22,185 nt of DNA from an uncultured Eubacteriales bacterium (GCA_900552475.1 USAC01000029.1:1-22185); one strand, 5' to 3'. Positions 1 to 6,467 are shown, counted from the stretch's first letter. A program made the numbers and translations. The notes: a model not told the origin generated them from the letters alone.

Positions 1-582
1 GAGGGCGTCGTCGAATACGTCATCAGCGAGCTGGTTCGCTATCTGCACGGCTTCGGCCCGAAGCAGTGGCGCGCCGATCCGAAGGAGATCACCGGCCTGA
101 AGGCGGGCGTCATCGGCATGGGCGCGACGGGTACGATGATCGCCGCCGGGCTGCAGTACTTCGGCGCGGACGTGCGCTACTTCAGCCGCACGAGAAAGCC
201 CGCCCTCGAGGAGGCGCACGGCTACCGCTGGATGGAGCTTCCGGAGCTTCTCGCGGACTGCGACGCGATTTTCACCTGCCTGACGAAAAACGTCATTCTC
301 ATGAAGGACGAGCAGTTTGCCCAGTTCGGCGACGGGAAGATCTTCTTCAACACGTCCATCGCCCCGAGCTTTGAGACGGAAGCGCTGGAGCGCTGGCTCG
401 CGCGCGGCGGCAACGAGCTCTTCTGCGACATGCCCTCCGCCCTCGGCGAGCACGCCGAGCGCCTGCTGGCGAATCCCCACGTCAACTGCATCGGCCAGTC
501 CGCGGGCTTCACCGGTCAGGCCGCCGTCCGTCTGAGCGAGAAGTCGCTGAATAACATCCGCGCCTTCCTTGAGAATAACTGA
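1..582 (+). CDS. D-2-hydroxyacid dehydrogenase-like NAD(P)-binding protein, 5' end missing
   Basis: The reading frame is open from base 1 and ends at TGA 580-582, so the start lies outside the window; 193 residues are visible. The segment GVIGMGATG (codons from about base 106) is a Rossmann dinucleotide-binding loop (GxGxxG), followed by a strand ending in YFSRTRK. The layout (short helical lead-in, Rossmann domain, return to the catalytic domain with SAGFTGQA) is that of D-isomer-specific 2-hydroxyacid dehydrogenases. Oddly, the usual catalytic arginine of the NTxRG motif is absent (NTSIAPSFE is seen), and the active-site histidine before the final helix is replaced (GQSAGFT). It may therefore be a divergent reductase or a non-catalytic NAD-binding relative. 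It overlaps the next gene by 14 bases, suggesting one transcript. The fold is fairly sure; the substrate is unknown. Confidence 0.75.
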   Translation, partial: EGVVEYVISELVRYLHGFGPKQWRADPKEITGLKAGVIGMGATGTMIAAGLQYFGADVRYFSRTRKPALEEAHGYRWMELPELLADCDAIFTCLTKNVILMKDEQFAQFGDGKIFFNTSIAPSFETEALERWLARGGNELFCDMPSALGEHAERLLANPHVNCIGQSAGFTGQAAVRLSEKSLNNIRAFLENN

Positions 583-1534
583 CCCCTTGGAATACGGAAA
601 AGCCATCCGCGAGATGCATCCCGGCGACGAGGTCGAGGGGTTCTACATCCTCCGCAGCGCCGCGCTCAAGACGACGGCGGCGGGCAAGCCCTTTATGACG
701 GCGGTCTTTTCCGACCGCGGCGGCACGATCGAGGGCAAGCTCTGGGACTATACCGGCCCCATCGGCCCGGCGGACGCGGGCAAGGTCATCAAGCTGCGCG
801 GCACCGTGGGCGAATACCGCGGCACGCCGCAGATCACGGTCGGCCGTCTGCGGCTCGCCGCTCCGGAGGATCCGGTGGAGACGGACGCGCTCGTTCCCAT
901 CGCCCCGCTCGACCGCGGGCAGACGTATGACGAGGTGCTGCGCTGGGTCGAGTCGATCGACGACGCGGACTACCGCGCGGTCTGCCGCGAGATGCTGCGC
1001 CGCCACGGCAACGCGTTCGAGCGGATTCCCGCGGCCAAGAGCGTCCACCACGCGTTTTTGGGCGGTCTCTTGATGCACACGGCGAACATGCTCAAGACGG
1101 CGGACTTCCTCGCCCGGCTCTATGCCGGCACCGTCGACCGCAGCCTGCTCCTCGCGGGGACGCTGCTGCACGACTTCGCCAAAGCGGAGGAGTTTGTGTT
1201 CTCCCAGCTCGGACTGGTGACGGACTACTCCGTGAAGGGCCAGCTGCTCGGCCACCTCGTGATGGGCGCGCAGGAGGCGGCGGAGGTCTGCGCGGCGCTG
1301 GGCGCCCCGGAGGAGAAGTCCGTCCTGCTCCAGCACCTCATTCTCTCACACCACGGCGAGCCGGAGTTCGGCGCAGCCGTGCGTCCCCAGTGCGCCGAGA
1401 GCGAGCTGCTCTCGTGCATCGACACGATCGACAGCCGCATGGAGATCTACCGCGAGACCTACGAGGCGCTCGAGCCTGGCACATTCAGCCCCCGCATCTT
1501 CGCCCTCGAAAGAAGGGTATACAAGCACAACTAA
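569..1534 (+). CDS. yhaM: YhaM-type 3'-5' exoribonuclease (OB-fold + HD domain)
   Basis: 321 residues, close to Bacillus subtilis YhaM (about 314). Residues about 18-95 form an OB-fold nucleic-acid-binding domain (GFYILRSAALKTTAAGKPF, then TIEGKLWDY). Residues about 155-290 are an HD metal-dependent phosphohydrolase domain, with His170 in LLMHTANM, the His201-Asp202 pair in LLHDFAK and a later HH in LILSHHGEPEFG. The family trims RNA, and sometimes single-stranded DNA, from the 3' end in the cytoplasm; this role comes from family knowledge. The start shown is TTG 569, overlapping the upstream stop. TTG 587 and ATG 614 are in-frame alternatives and no start has a convincing ribosome site, so the N-terminus is uncertain by up to 15 residues. 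The gene is followed by a terminator and a repeat copy. Confidence 0.88.
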   Translation: MRITDPLEYGKAIREMHPGDEVEGFYILRSAALKTTAAGKPFMTAVFSDRGGTIEGKLWDYTGPIGPADAGKVIKLRGTVGEYRGTPQITVGRLRLAAPEDPVETDALVPIAPLDRGQTYDEVLRWVESIDDADYRAVCREMLRRHGNAFERIPAAKSVHHAFLGGLLMHTANMLKTADFLARLYAGTVDRSLLLAGTLLHDFAKAEEFVFSQLGLVTDYSVKGQLLGHLVMGAQEAAEVCAALGAPEEKSVLLQHLILSHHGEPEFGAAVRPQCAESELLSCIDTIDSRMEIYRETYEALEPGTFSPRIFALERRVYKHN

Positions 1535-1537
1535 AAC

Positions 1538-1570
1538 AAGGCGGCCCCGGAGATTCTCCGGGGCCGCCTT
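1538..1570 (+). terminator. Intrinsic terminator after yhaM
   Basis: A perfect 15-bp stem (1538-1552 pairing with 1556-1570) with a 3-base loop starts four bases after the yhaM stop. The stem is very GC-rich, but only TTATACTT follows instead of a full U-tract. The next hairpin, the first module of the repeat at 1575, may reinforce it. Confidence 0.75.
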
Positions 1571-1574
1571 ATAC

Positions 1575-1757
1575 TTATTCAAAAAGGCCACGGCCTTTTT
1601 GAATAAAGGGGTTTCGCAGCGAACCGCGCATTTTTGCGTGCCGCGCACGCAAAAATACACTCTCTACGCGCAAAGTGTTTTTTGCGACGTACACGCCGCC
1701 GCAAAAAACGGATTCCACCTTATTCGCAGTTTCCGAGCTGCGAACTCTGTGAGACTT
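1575..1757 (+). repeat. Modular 3'-flanking repeat, copy 1
   Basis: It starts right behind the yhaM terminator and has four hairpins in series. (1) An A-tract/T-tract hairpin spans 1575-1606. (2) A GCATTTTTGCGTGC hairpin pairs with GCACGCAAAAAT at about 1628-1657. (3) A hairpin lies between AAAGTGTTTTTTGCG and CGCAAAAAACGGATT (about 1673-1714). (4) A tail hairpin has the end box CGAACTCTGTGAGACTT (1741-1757). The same order recurs at 6502, 10443 and, on the minus strand, 15117; a shortened copy is at 22015. It lies between yhaM and the convergent ackA, which has no other visible terminator, so its hairpins may also end ackA transcripts. Open frames inside it look non-coding. No flanking target duplication was recognised. 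Confidence 0.85.
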
Positions 1758-1796
1758 TCTCTGCAGATCAGGACACAGTCTTTTTTGACAACGGTT

Positions 1797-3014
1797 TTAT
1801 GCAGATTTCTCCTGCGCAACCAGCGCGAAGGTGTCCTGCGCGATCATCAGCTCCTCGTTTGTGGGGACGACCATCACCGTGACGGGCGCGCCGTCGCGCG
1901 AGATGATGCGCTCCTCGCCGCTGAAGCGGTTCTTCTCCTCGTCGCAGGTGATGCCCATGAACTCCAGCCCCCGCAGGATCCGCGCGCGGGTATCGGCGGA
2001 GTTCTCGCCGACGCCCGCCGTAAAAACAACGGTATCCACGCCGCCCATCGCCGCGGCATAGCCCGCGATCATCTTGCGCACGCCGTAGCAGAACACGTCG
2101 AGCGCCAGCGCGGCGCGGCGGTGTCCCTGTCCGGCGGCGGCGTGGAGGTCACGGAAGTCGGACGACACGCCCGAGAGCCCCAGCACGCCGGACTCCTTGT
2201 TCAGCACGCGCACCGTCTCGGAGACGGTCATGCTGTATTTGTTCGCGATATACTCCACGACGCCCGCGTCCATGTCGCCCGCGCGCGTGCCCATCGTCAG
2301 CCCCGCGAGCGGCGTCATGCCCATCGACGTATCGACACAGCGGCCGCAGTCAATCGCCGCGAGGGACGCGCCGTTTCCGAGGTGGCAAGAGACGAGCTTC
2401 AGCTCCTCCGGGCGCTTCCCGAGCAGCTCCGCCGCGCGGAGGGAGATGTACCGGTGCGACGTGCCGTGGAAGCCGTAGCGCCGCATCCGGTCCTTCTCAT
2501 AGAAGGCGTAGGGGATACTGTAGAGGTACGCGTGCTCGGGCATGGTCTGGTGGAAGGCCGTATCGAACACGGCGACCTGCGGAACGCCCTCCCCCAGCGC
2601 TGCGCGGCAGGCGAGAATGCCCGTGATATTCGCAGGGTTGTGCAGCGGGGCGAGCGGCGTACATGCCTCCACCGCGCGCAGCACGTCCTCGTCGATCAGG
2701 ACGGACTCGGCGAAGCTCTCGCCGCCGTGGACGACGCGGTGGCCGACGGCACCGATCTCGTCCATGGAGGAGACGACGCCGTTTTCCGGGTCGGCCAGCG
2801 CGCGCAGCACCTCGCTGATCGCCTCAGCGTGGGTGGGCATCGCCAGCTTCTCCGCGTCGCGGATGGCTCTGCCGGGCAGCTGCGGCTTATAGGTAAAGCG
2901 GCCGTCAAGGCCGATGCGCTCGCACAGCCCCTTCGCCAGAAGCACACCCGTCTCCGGGTTGAGCAGCTGGTACTTCAGAGAAGAGCTTCCTGCGTTGATT
3001 ACAAGTACATTCAT
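1797..3014 (-). CDS. ackA: Acetate kinase
   Basis: 405 residues, full length for the family (about 400). It interconverts acetyl phosphate + ADP and acetate + ATP in the cytoplasm, the ATP-yielding last step of acetate fermentation. Seen motifs: N-terminal NAGSSSLK with Asn7, GHRVVHGGE with Arg93, LHNPANI with His125, FDTAFH with Asp151, YGFHGTSH with His183, DTSMGMTPLAG followed by TRAGDMD with Arg244, the adenosine-binding FTAGVGENS, and Glu387 in TNEELM. These match the residues known for catalysis and metal binding. ATG 3014 is preceded by an AAAAGGAG ribosome site. The gene stands alone, without the phosphotransacetylase gene often beside it. A good sigma-A promoter and paired palindromes lie upstream. 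It converges on yhaM across repeat copy 1. Confidence 0.97.
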   Translation of the reverse strand: MNVLVINAGSSSLKYQLLNPETGVLLAKGLCERIGLDGRFTYKPQLPGRAIRDAEKLAMPTHAEAISEVLRALADPENGVVSSMDEIGAVGHRVVHGGESFAESVLIDEDVLRAVEACTPLAPLHNPANITGILACRAALGEGVPQVAVFDTAFHQTMPEHAYLYSIPYAFYEKDRMRRYGFHGTSHRYISLRAAELLGKRPEELKLVSCHLGNGASLAAIDCGRCVDTSMGMTPLAGLTMGTRAGDMDAGVVEYIANKYSMTVSETVRVLNKESGVLGLSGVSSDFRDLHAAAGQGHRRAALALDVFCYGVRKMIAGYAAAMGGVDTVVFTAGVGENSADTRARILRGLEFMGITCDEEKNRFSGEERIISRDGAPVTVMVVPTNEELMIAQDTFALVAQEKSA

Positions 3015-3048
3015 GGGTGTGTCTCCTTTTCTCTATCAATAAAATTCA

Positions 3049-3077
3049 GTATAACACACCACAAATGTGGCTGACAA
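3049..3077 (-). promoter_or_regulatory. Promoter of ackA
   Basis: On the minus strand a -35 TTGTCA (3077-3072), a 17-base spacer and a -10 TTATAC (3054-3049) fit the sigma-A pattern, about 35 bases before the ackA start. The spacer contains CCACA-AA-TGTGG (3059-3070), an inverted repeat that could be an operator. Confidence 0.65.
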
Positions 3078-3107
3078 GGTTAACTTTCTATTCTTTTTCC
3101 GCACTTT

Positions 3108-3138
3108 TTGTCACAACAGAACTTTTTTATTGTGACAA
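3108..3138. promoter_or_regulatory. Paired TTGT(C/G)ACAA palindromes upstream of ackA
   Basis: TTGTCACAA (3108-3116) and TTGTGACAA (3130-3138) are reverse complements of each other, and each is itself palindromic around one base. Their centres are 22 bp apart, about two helical turns, and lie 35-60 bp upstream of the ackA -35 box. This is the expected geometry for a dimeric regulator binding twice. Rex boxes are built from TTGTGA half-sites, but the spacing here differs, so the regulator is not named. Confidence 0.45.
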
Positions 3139-3166
3139 ATCTTTTTCATCATGTGGAATCATGCAG

Positions 3167-3202
3167 AAAATATTCCCGGAAGGACAGCGCCCTTCCGGGA
3201 AT
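3167..3202 (-). terminator. Terminator of the amino acid ABC operon
   Basis: A perfect 12-bp stem (3172-3183 with 3191-3202) and 7-base loop lie just behind the ATPase stop. Read on the minus strand it is followed by ATATTTTCTG, a short U-rich tail. This is the expected end of the three-gene importer transcript. Confidence 0.8.
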
Positions 3203-3209
3203 TGAATTT

Positions 3210-3956
3210 TTACAGCACCTTGCTCAGGAAGTCCTGCAGGCGGGGATCCTTCGGGCTGTCGAAGATCTGCTGCGGCGTGCCCTCCTCGAGGATGCGGCCG
3301 TCGGCCATGAACACGACGCGGTCGGCCACCTCGCGTGCAAAGCCCATCTCATGGGTCACGACGGCCATCGTCATGCCCTCCTTCGCGAGGTCGCGCATCA
3401 GGTCGAGCACCTCGCCGACCATCTCGGGGTCGAGCGCGGAGGTCGGCTCGTCGAAGAGCATGACCTCCGGATCCATCGCGAGGGCGCGGACGATGGCGAT
3501 ACGCTGCTTCTGTCCGCCGGAGAGCATGTTCGGATACTCGTTTGCCTTGTCGGCGAGGCCGATGCGCTCGAGCAGCTCCTCGGCCTGCTGCTGCGCCTGC
3601 TCGGGGGTCTTTTTCTTCAGCGTGACGGGCGCCATGGTGATATTCTGCAGCACCGTCTTGTGCGGGAAGAGGTTGAAGTGCTGGAACACCATGCCCATCT
3701 TCTGGCGGTGGAGGTTGATGTCCACGGACTTGTCGGCGAGGTTCACCCCATCGAAGAGGATCTCGCCGGACGTCGGCTGCTCGAGCAGGTTCAGCGAGCG
3801 CAGGAGCGTCGACTTGCCGGAGCCGGAGGGGCCGATGATGGCCACGACCTCGCCGCGGGCGATGTCGATGCTGCAGTCGTTCAGGGCCTTGACCGTGCCG
3901 TGGTTATACTCCTTCACCAGATGCTGCACAGAAATGAGCTTATTGCTTGTCTCCAC
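3210..3956 (-). CDS. Polar amino acid ABC transporter, ATP-binding protein
   Basis: 248 residues from GTG 3956, chosen because an AAAGGAG site lies eight bases upstream and because the homologous start (ISVQHLVKEY) follows at once. A longer frame back to 4037 would add 27 unconserved residues. Motifs in order: Walker A GPSGSGKST (42-50), Q-loop Gln92, signature LSGGQ (145-149), Walker B VMLFDE (165-170), D-loop SALD (173-176), H-loop His202. This is the GlnQ/HisP/ArtP class that powers uptake of polar amino acids at the inner face of the membrane. It overlaps the permease gene by 17 bases and is last in the operon. ARG-box-like sites before the operon hint at arginine or a related basic amino acid as substrate, which is inference. 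Confidence 0.95.
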   Translation of the reverse strand: METSNKLISVQHLVKEYNHGTVKALNDCSIDIARGEVVAIIGPSGSGKSTLLRSLNLLEQPTSGEILFDGVNLADKSVDINLHRQKMGMVFQHFNLFPHKTVLQNITMAPVTLKKKTPEQAQQQAEELLERIGLADKANEYPNMLSGGQKQRIAIVRALAMDPEVMLFDEPTSALDPEMVGEVLDLMRDLAKEGMTMAVVTHEMGFAREVADRVVFMADGRILEEGTPQQIFDSPKDPRLQDFLSKVL

Positions 3957-4668
3957 GGCGCATTCTCCTTTCAATCGCTTCGATGGCCTTGGAGGCCGGG
4001 TAGTTGATGCAGAAATAGATGATCGCGGCGAACACATAGGGCGCCAGCGTGATATAGGACGTACCGGAGACGGTCTGCGCGGCGTACATGATCTCCGCCA
4101 TGCCCAGCGTCGAGCAGATGGAGCTCTCCTTGACCATGGTGACGACCTCGTTGGCGAGCGCGGGCAGCACGTTCTTGATCGCCTGCGGCAGCACGACGAG
4201 CTTCATCGCCTGCCACTGGCTCAAACCCAGCGAGCGCGCCGCCTCGGTCTGCCCCTTATCCACGGCGAGGATGCCCGCGCGGAAGATCTCGGCGACGTAG
4301 GCCGAGCTGTTGAGCGCCAGCGCCACCACGCCGGGTACAAACCGGTTGATCGCGATGAAGCCGAAGAGCAGGTAGCGCGGAAGGTTGATGAACTGGAACA
4401 GGCCGAAATAGATGATCGACAGCTGCACCAGCAGCGGCGTCGAGCGGAAGACCGCGATGTAGGCCCCGGAGATGCCGCGCACGAAGCGGTTCTTGCTCAG
4501 GCGCATCATCGCCAGCAGCAGCGCCGGGATTACCGCCAGCGCCACCGACACAACCGCCAGCAGGAGCGTATACTCAAAGCCCTTGATGAACGCGGGCAGA
4601 TATTTCGGAAGGAATGAAAAATTGAAGAAGTTGGTATTGCTCATGTTGGCGAACAGGTCACTCCACAT
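3940..4668 (-). CDS. Polar amino acid ABC transporter, permease
   Basis: 242 residues, usual for the HisM/GlnP family. Hydrophobic segments lie at about 34-55, 68-92, 99-118 and 208-224. The EAA loop that docks on the ATPase is clear at 142-161 (EAARSLGLSQWQAMKLVVLP). Family homodimers form the membrane channel of type I importers, and no second permease is present here. ATG 4668 has an AAAGGAG ribosome site about ten bases upstream. The gene lies 103 bases behind the binding-protein gene, across a strong hairpin, and overlaps the ATPase gene. The HisM-family assignment is sure; the exact substrate is not. Confidence 0.95.
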   Translation of the reverse strand: MWSDLFANMSNTNFFNFSFLPKYLPAFIKGFEYTLLLAVVSVALAVIPALLLAMMRLSKNRFVRGISGAYIAVFRSTPLLVQLSIIYFGLFQFINLPRYLLFGFIAINRFVPGVVALALNSSAYVAEIFRAGILAVDKGQTEAARSLGLSQWQAMKLVVLPQAIKNVLPALANEVVTMVKESSICSTLGMAEIMYAAQTVSGTSYITLAPYVFAAIIYFCINYPASKAIEAIERRMRRGDKQ

Positions 4669-4716
4669 AGGCGCAGGCTCCTTTCGTACCTCTTTTCAGA
4701 CTTTTTTACAGACACA

Positions 4717-4756
4717 CGAACGTGCAAAGCCGCATCAGGCGGCCTTGCACGGTTCG
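4717..4756 (-). promoter_or_regulatory. Intercistronic hairpin between binding protein and permease
   Basis: CGAAC (4717-4721), GTGCAA and GCCGC pair with GCGGC, TTGCAC and GTTCG (4752-4756), giving a long stem with two small bulges. No U-tract follows on the minus strand. It is therefore more likely a processing or 3'-protection element that keeps binding-protein mRNA more abundant than permease/ATPase mRNA than a full terminator. Confidence 0.6.
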
Positions 4757-4771
4757 CTTGGATGTTCGTTT

Positions 4772-5641
4772 TTAGCCGACGTAGCTCTGGCCGACGTTGC
4801 CGTCGAGCACCAGCAGGTCGATCTTGCCGCTCTTGAGCTCGGTCACCAGCGTGGGAACCAGAGACTCGAGCACCATGCCGTTGGCGGCCTCGGGGAACTT
4901 GCTTGCTGCCGCAGAAGCTTTAGTCGTGTTTTTCTGTGCGCCGATGATGACGCTGGCCTTGTTGATGTCGTCGAGGGTCTTATACTTGTCCGCGTCGGAC
5001 TCCTTCACCAGAATGACCGGGGGCAGATCAGTGTAGTAGGGATCGGAGAAGTCGCAGGCCAGCGCACGCTCGTCGGTGTACTCGCAGGCGGCGAGAACCA
5101 TGTCGAAGTCGCCGTTGCTGAGGGAGGTGACGAGGTTGTCGAAGTTCATGGCCTCGATCTGCAGCTCCATGCCCATGGACTCGGCGATGTACTTGGCGAC
5201 CTCCACGTCGATACCGGCGAACTGGGTCATCGCGCTGTCGGAGTAGAACTCGTAGGGGGGATAGTCGGGGCTGGTACCCATGACCAGCACCAGCTTGCCG
5301 CTGGTGGAGGTCTCGGGAGCGGCCACGGCATCGGAGGGGACGCTGTCGGGGGTGAAGGTGTCGGTGGAAGCGACCTTCTCCTCGATCTCATGGATCTTGG
5401 CGTTGTTGTCGGCGGTCAGCTCAGCGATCGCCTTGTTGATGCCGGGGAGCAGGCCCTTGGGATCGCCCTTCTGCACCAGAACACGGTAGGGCTCGGTCTC
5501 AGGCCAATCCACAACGCCCTCAAGCACCTTGAGCTTGACATCGCCGGTATTGGTATTGTTGCCGCCGTTGCTGCTGCCGCAGGCCACAAGGCTCAGCGCC
5601 GTGACCAGGGCAAGAATCAGACACATCAGCTTTTTCATCAT
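4772..5641 (-). CDS. Amino acid ABC transporter binding lipoprotein, apparently circularly permuted
   Basis: 289 residues. Residues 1-20 are a lipoprotein signal peptide with lipobox LVAC (Cys21), so it is anchored outside the membrane. The order of the solute-binding domain is unusual. Residues about 35-90 (LKVLEG, PYRVLVQKGDPKGLLPGINK, AIAELTADNN) look like the C-terminal segment of a family-3 binding protein. After a Ser/Thr/Pro/Ala-rich linker (about 91-115) comes the normal N-terminus (KLVLVMGTSPDYPPYEF, 116-132), then lobe 1, the FSDPYY crossover (198-203), lobe 2 and the return strand KIDLLVLDGNVGQSYVG, where the protein stops. Normally LKVLEG-like sequence would follow there. Nothing resembling the missing tail lies downstream. 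ATG 5641 (ATG 5638 is also possible) has GAGGT upstream. First gene of the operon; the ligand is probably a polar or basic amino acid. Confidence 0.9.
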   Translation of the reverse strand: MMKKLMCLILALVTALSLVACGSSNGGNNTNTGDVKLKVLEGVVDWPETEPYRVLVQKGDPKGLLPGINKAIAELTADNNAKIHEIEEKVASTDTFTPDSVPSDAVAAPETSTSGKLVLVMGTSPDYPPYEFYSDSAMTQFAGIDVEVAKYIAESMGMELQIEAMNFDNLVTSLSNGDFDMVLAACEYTDERALACDFSDPYYTDLPPVILVKESDADKYKTLDDINKASVIIGAQKNTTKASAAASKFPEAANGMVLESLVPTLVTELKSGKIDLLVLDGNVGQSYVG

Positions 5642-5739
5642 TCTTACCTCACTTCATTATTTTAAAATTATTTTGCTTCTGTCTGCCGTCAGGCGGGCGG
5701 TGCTGTCTCTTCCTCGATCAGCTCCTCCTGACATTGGCT

Positions 5740-5768
5740 ATCATACAGCAGCTTTGTATAAATGTCAA
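5740..5768 (-). promoter_or_regulatory. Promoter of the amino acid ABC operon
   Basis: On the minus strand a consensus -35 TTGACA (5768-5763), exactly 17 bases, then -10 TATGAT (5745-5740). Transcription would start near 5733, leaving a leader of about 90 bases before the binding-protein ATG. This is one of the strongest promoters in the window. Confidence 0.8.
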
Positions 5769-5774
5769 CCCCAA

Positions 5775-5792
5775 AATGCATAAATTTTCACT
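5775..5792. promoter_or_regulatory. ARG-box-like operator, proximal site
   Basis: AATGCATAAATTTTCACT matches the ArgR consensus WNTGAATWWWWATTCANW at 16 of 18 positions by eye. It begins six bases upstream of the -35 box of the amino acid importer operon. ArgR/AhrC binding here would tie the operon to arginine supply. The consensus is from enterobacterial and Bacillus work, so the match is suggestive only. Confidence 0.45.
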
Positions 5793-5880
5793 CCACCTTG
5801 TGGTTTTGTTGAATTTGTCCTGTTTCATCCGAGATACCAGTCTGTCATCAGGCGTGATGCACAGAATCATTCCGTGTATA

Positions 5881-5898
5881 TCTGCATAAATATACGCA
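5881..5898. promoter_or_regulatory. ARG-box-like operator, distal site
   Basis: TCTGCATAAATATACGCA matches the same ArgR consensus at about 15 of 18 positions, roughly 106 bp from the proximal site. A pair at this distance could allow looping. The rest of 5793-6033 is AT-rich, holds no convincing gene, and carries a possible promoter for the zinc-ribbon gene. Confidence 0.3.
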
Positions 5899-5962
5899 TA
5901 AAACGTATTCTCCGACTCAGGTACCAAATCGTGACCATTCTGTAAACTTTGTGGGCCGGGTC

Positions 5963-5991
5963 TTTACCTGCGGGGAGTTTTCCTGTAAAAT
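5963..5991 (+). promoter_or_regulatory. Possible promoter of the zinc-ribbon gene
   Basis: TTTACC (5963-5968), 17 bases, then TAAAAT (5986-5991), about 43 bases before the ATG at 6034. Both boxes are imperfect. An overlapping -10-like TACAAT (5991-5996) has no matching -35 box. Confidence 0.4.
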
Positions 5992-6033
5992 ACAATGTAT
6001 CGTTTTGTAGATTGATGGAATCGAGGCGCTCTT

Positions 6034-6459
6034 ATGAACTTTTTCCAGAAGGTAGGCAATGCCTTCTCCCGCTTTATGTATGGCCGCAACGGGGCCGATC
6101 ATCTGGGAATGGCCGCCCTCTGGCTGGCTATCCTGCTGGACATTGTGAACATCTTCGTCAAAAACGGCACGGCGCACGCGGCGGTCGCTTCGGTCGCCAT
6201 GGTGCTCACGCTCTGGGCGGTGTTCCGGATGTTCTCCCGGAACCTGCAGCGCCGCCGCGCCGAGAACGCGTGGTTCCTCACGAAGTTCGTCTATCCCGTG
6301 CAGCGCCGCCGCAGCACCGGCCGCCAGCAGCGCATGGACAAGGACCACAAATACTTCACCTGTCCCAACTGCCGCACGGTCTGCCGCGTCCCGCGCGGAA
6401 AGGGCAAGATCGTCATCACCTGCCCCAAGTGCCACCGCGAAATCCACGGACGGAGCTGA
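6034..6459 (+). CDS. Membrane protein with C-terminal zinc ribbon
   Basis: 141 residues of unknown function. Two hydrophobic segments (about 25-42 and 48-66) form a probable hairpin in the membrane. A basic stretch (RNLQRRR, later RRRSTGRQQR) follows, suggesting a cytoplasmic tail. The tail ends in a zinc ribbon with Cys110/Cys113 (CPNC) and Cys130/Cys133 (CPKC), spaced 16 residues apart and containing a basic knuckle, RVPRGKGK. Such ribbons bind zinc and often contact nucleic acid or protein, but nothing here fixes a role. ATG 6034 has only a weak GAGG-like site upstream. It is transcribed alone, with a strong terminator directly behind. I recognise the architecture, not a named family. Confidence 0.8.
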   Translation: MNFFQKVGNAFSRFMYGRNGADHLGMAALWLAILLDIVNIFVKNGTAHAAVASVAMVLTLWAVFRMFSRNLQRRRAENAWFLTKFVYPVQRRRSTGRQQRMDKDHKYFTCPNCRTVCRVPRGKGKIVITCPKCHREIHGRS

Positions 6460-6467
6460 AAGACCTA

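Noticed and set aside
1634..1882. Small frames inside the repeat copies with similar peptides (for example SVFCDVYAAKNGF or CFLRRTRRRKKRI)
   Set aside because: They recur only because the DNA repeat recurs. Several frames are open at once, frames break between copies, and no ribosome sites precede them.
1599..3074. A 491-codon open frame on the plus strand opposite ackA
   Set aside because: It is the antisense of a full-length acetate kinase with all catalytic motifs, and the plus-strand translation has no recognisable domain.
3957..4037. N-terminal extension of the ABC ATPase to 4037
   Set aside because: The extra 27 residues are unconserved and overlap the permease gene, whereas GTG 3956 has a proper ribosome site.
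5718..5927. A 69-codon frame on the minus strand upstream of the binding-protein gene
   Set aside because: It overlaps the promoter and the proximal ARG-box-like site, has AT-rich composition unlike the genes here, no ribosome site and no recognisable domain.
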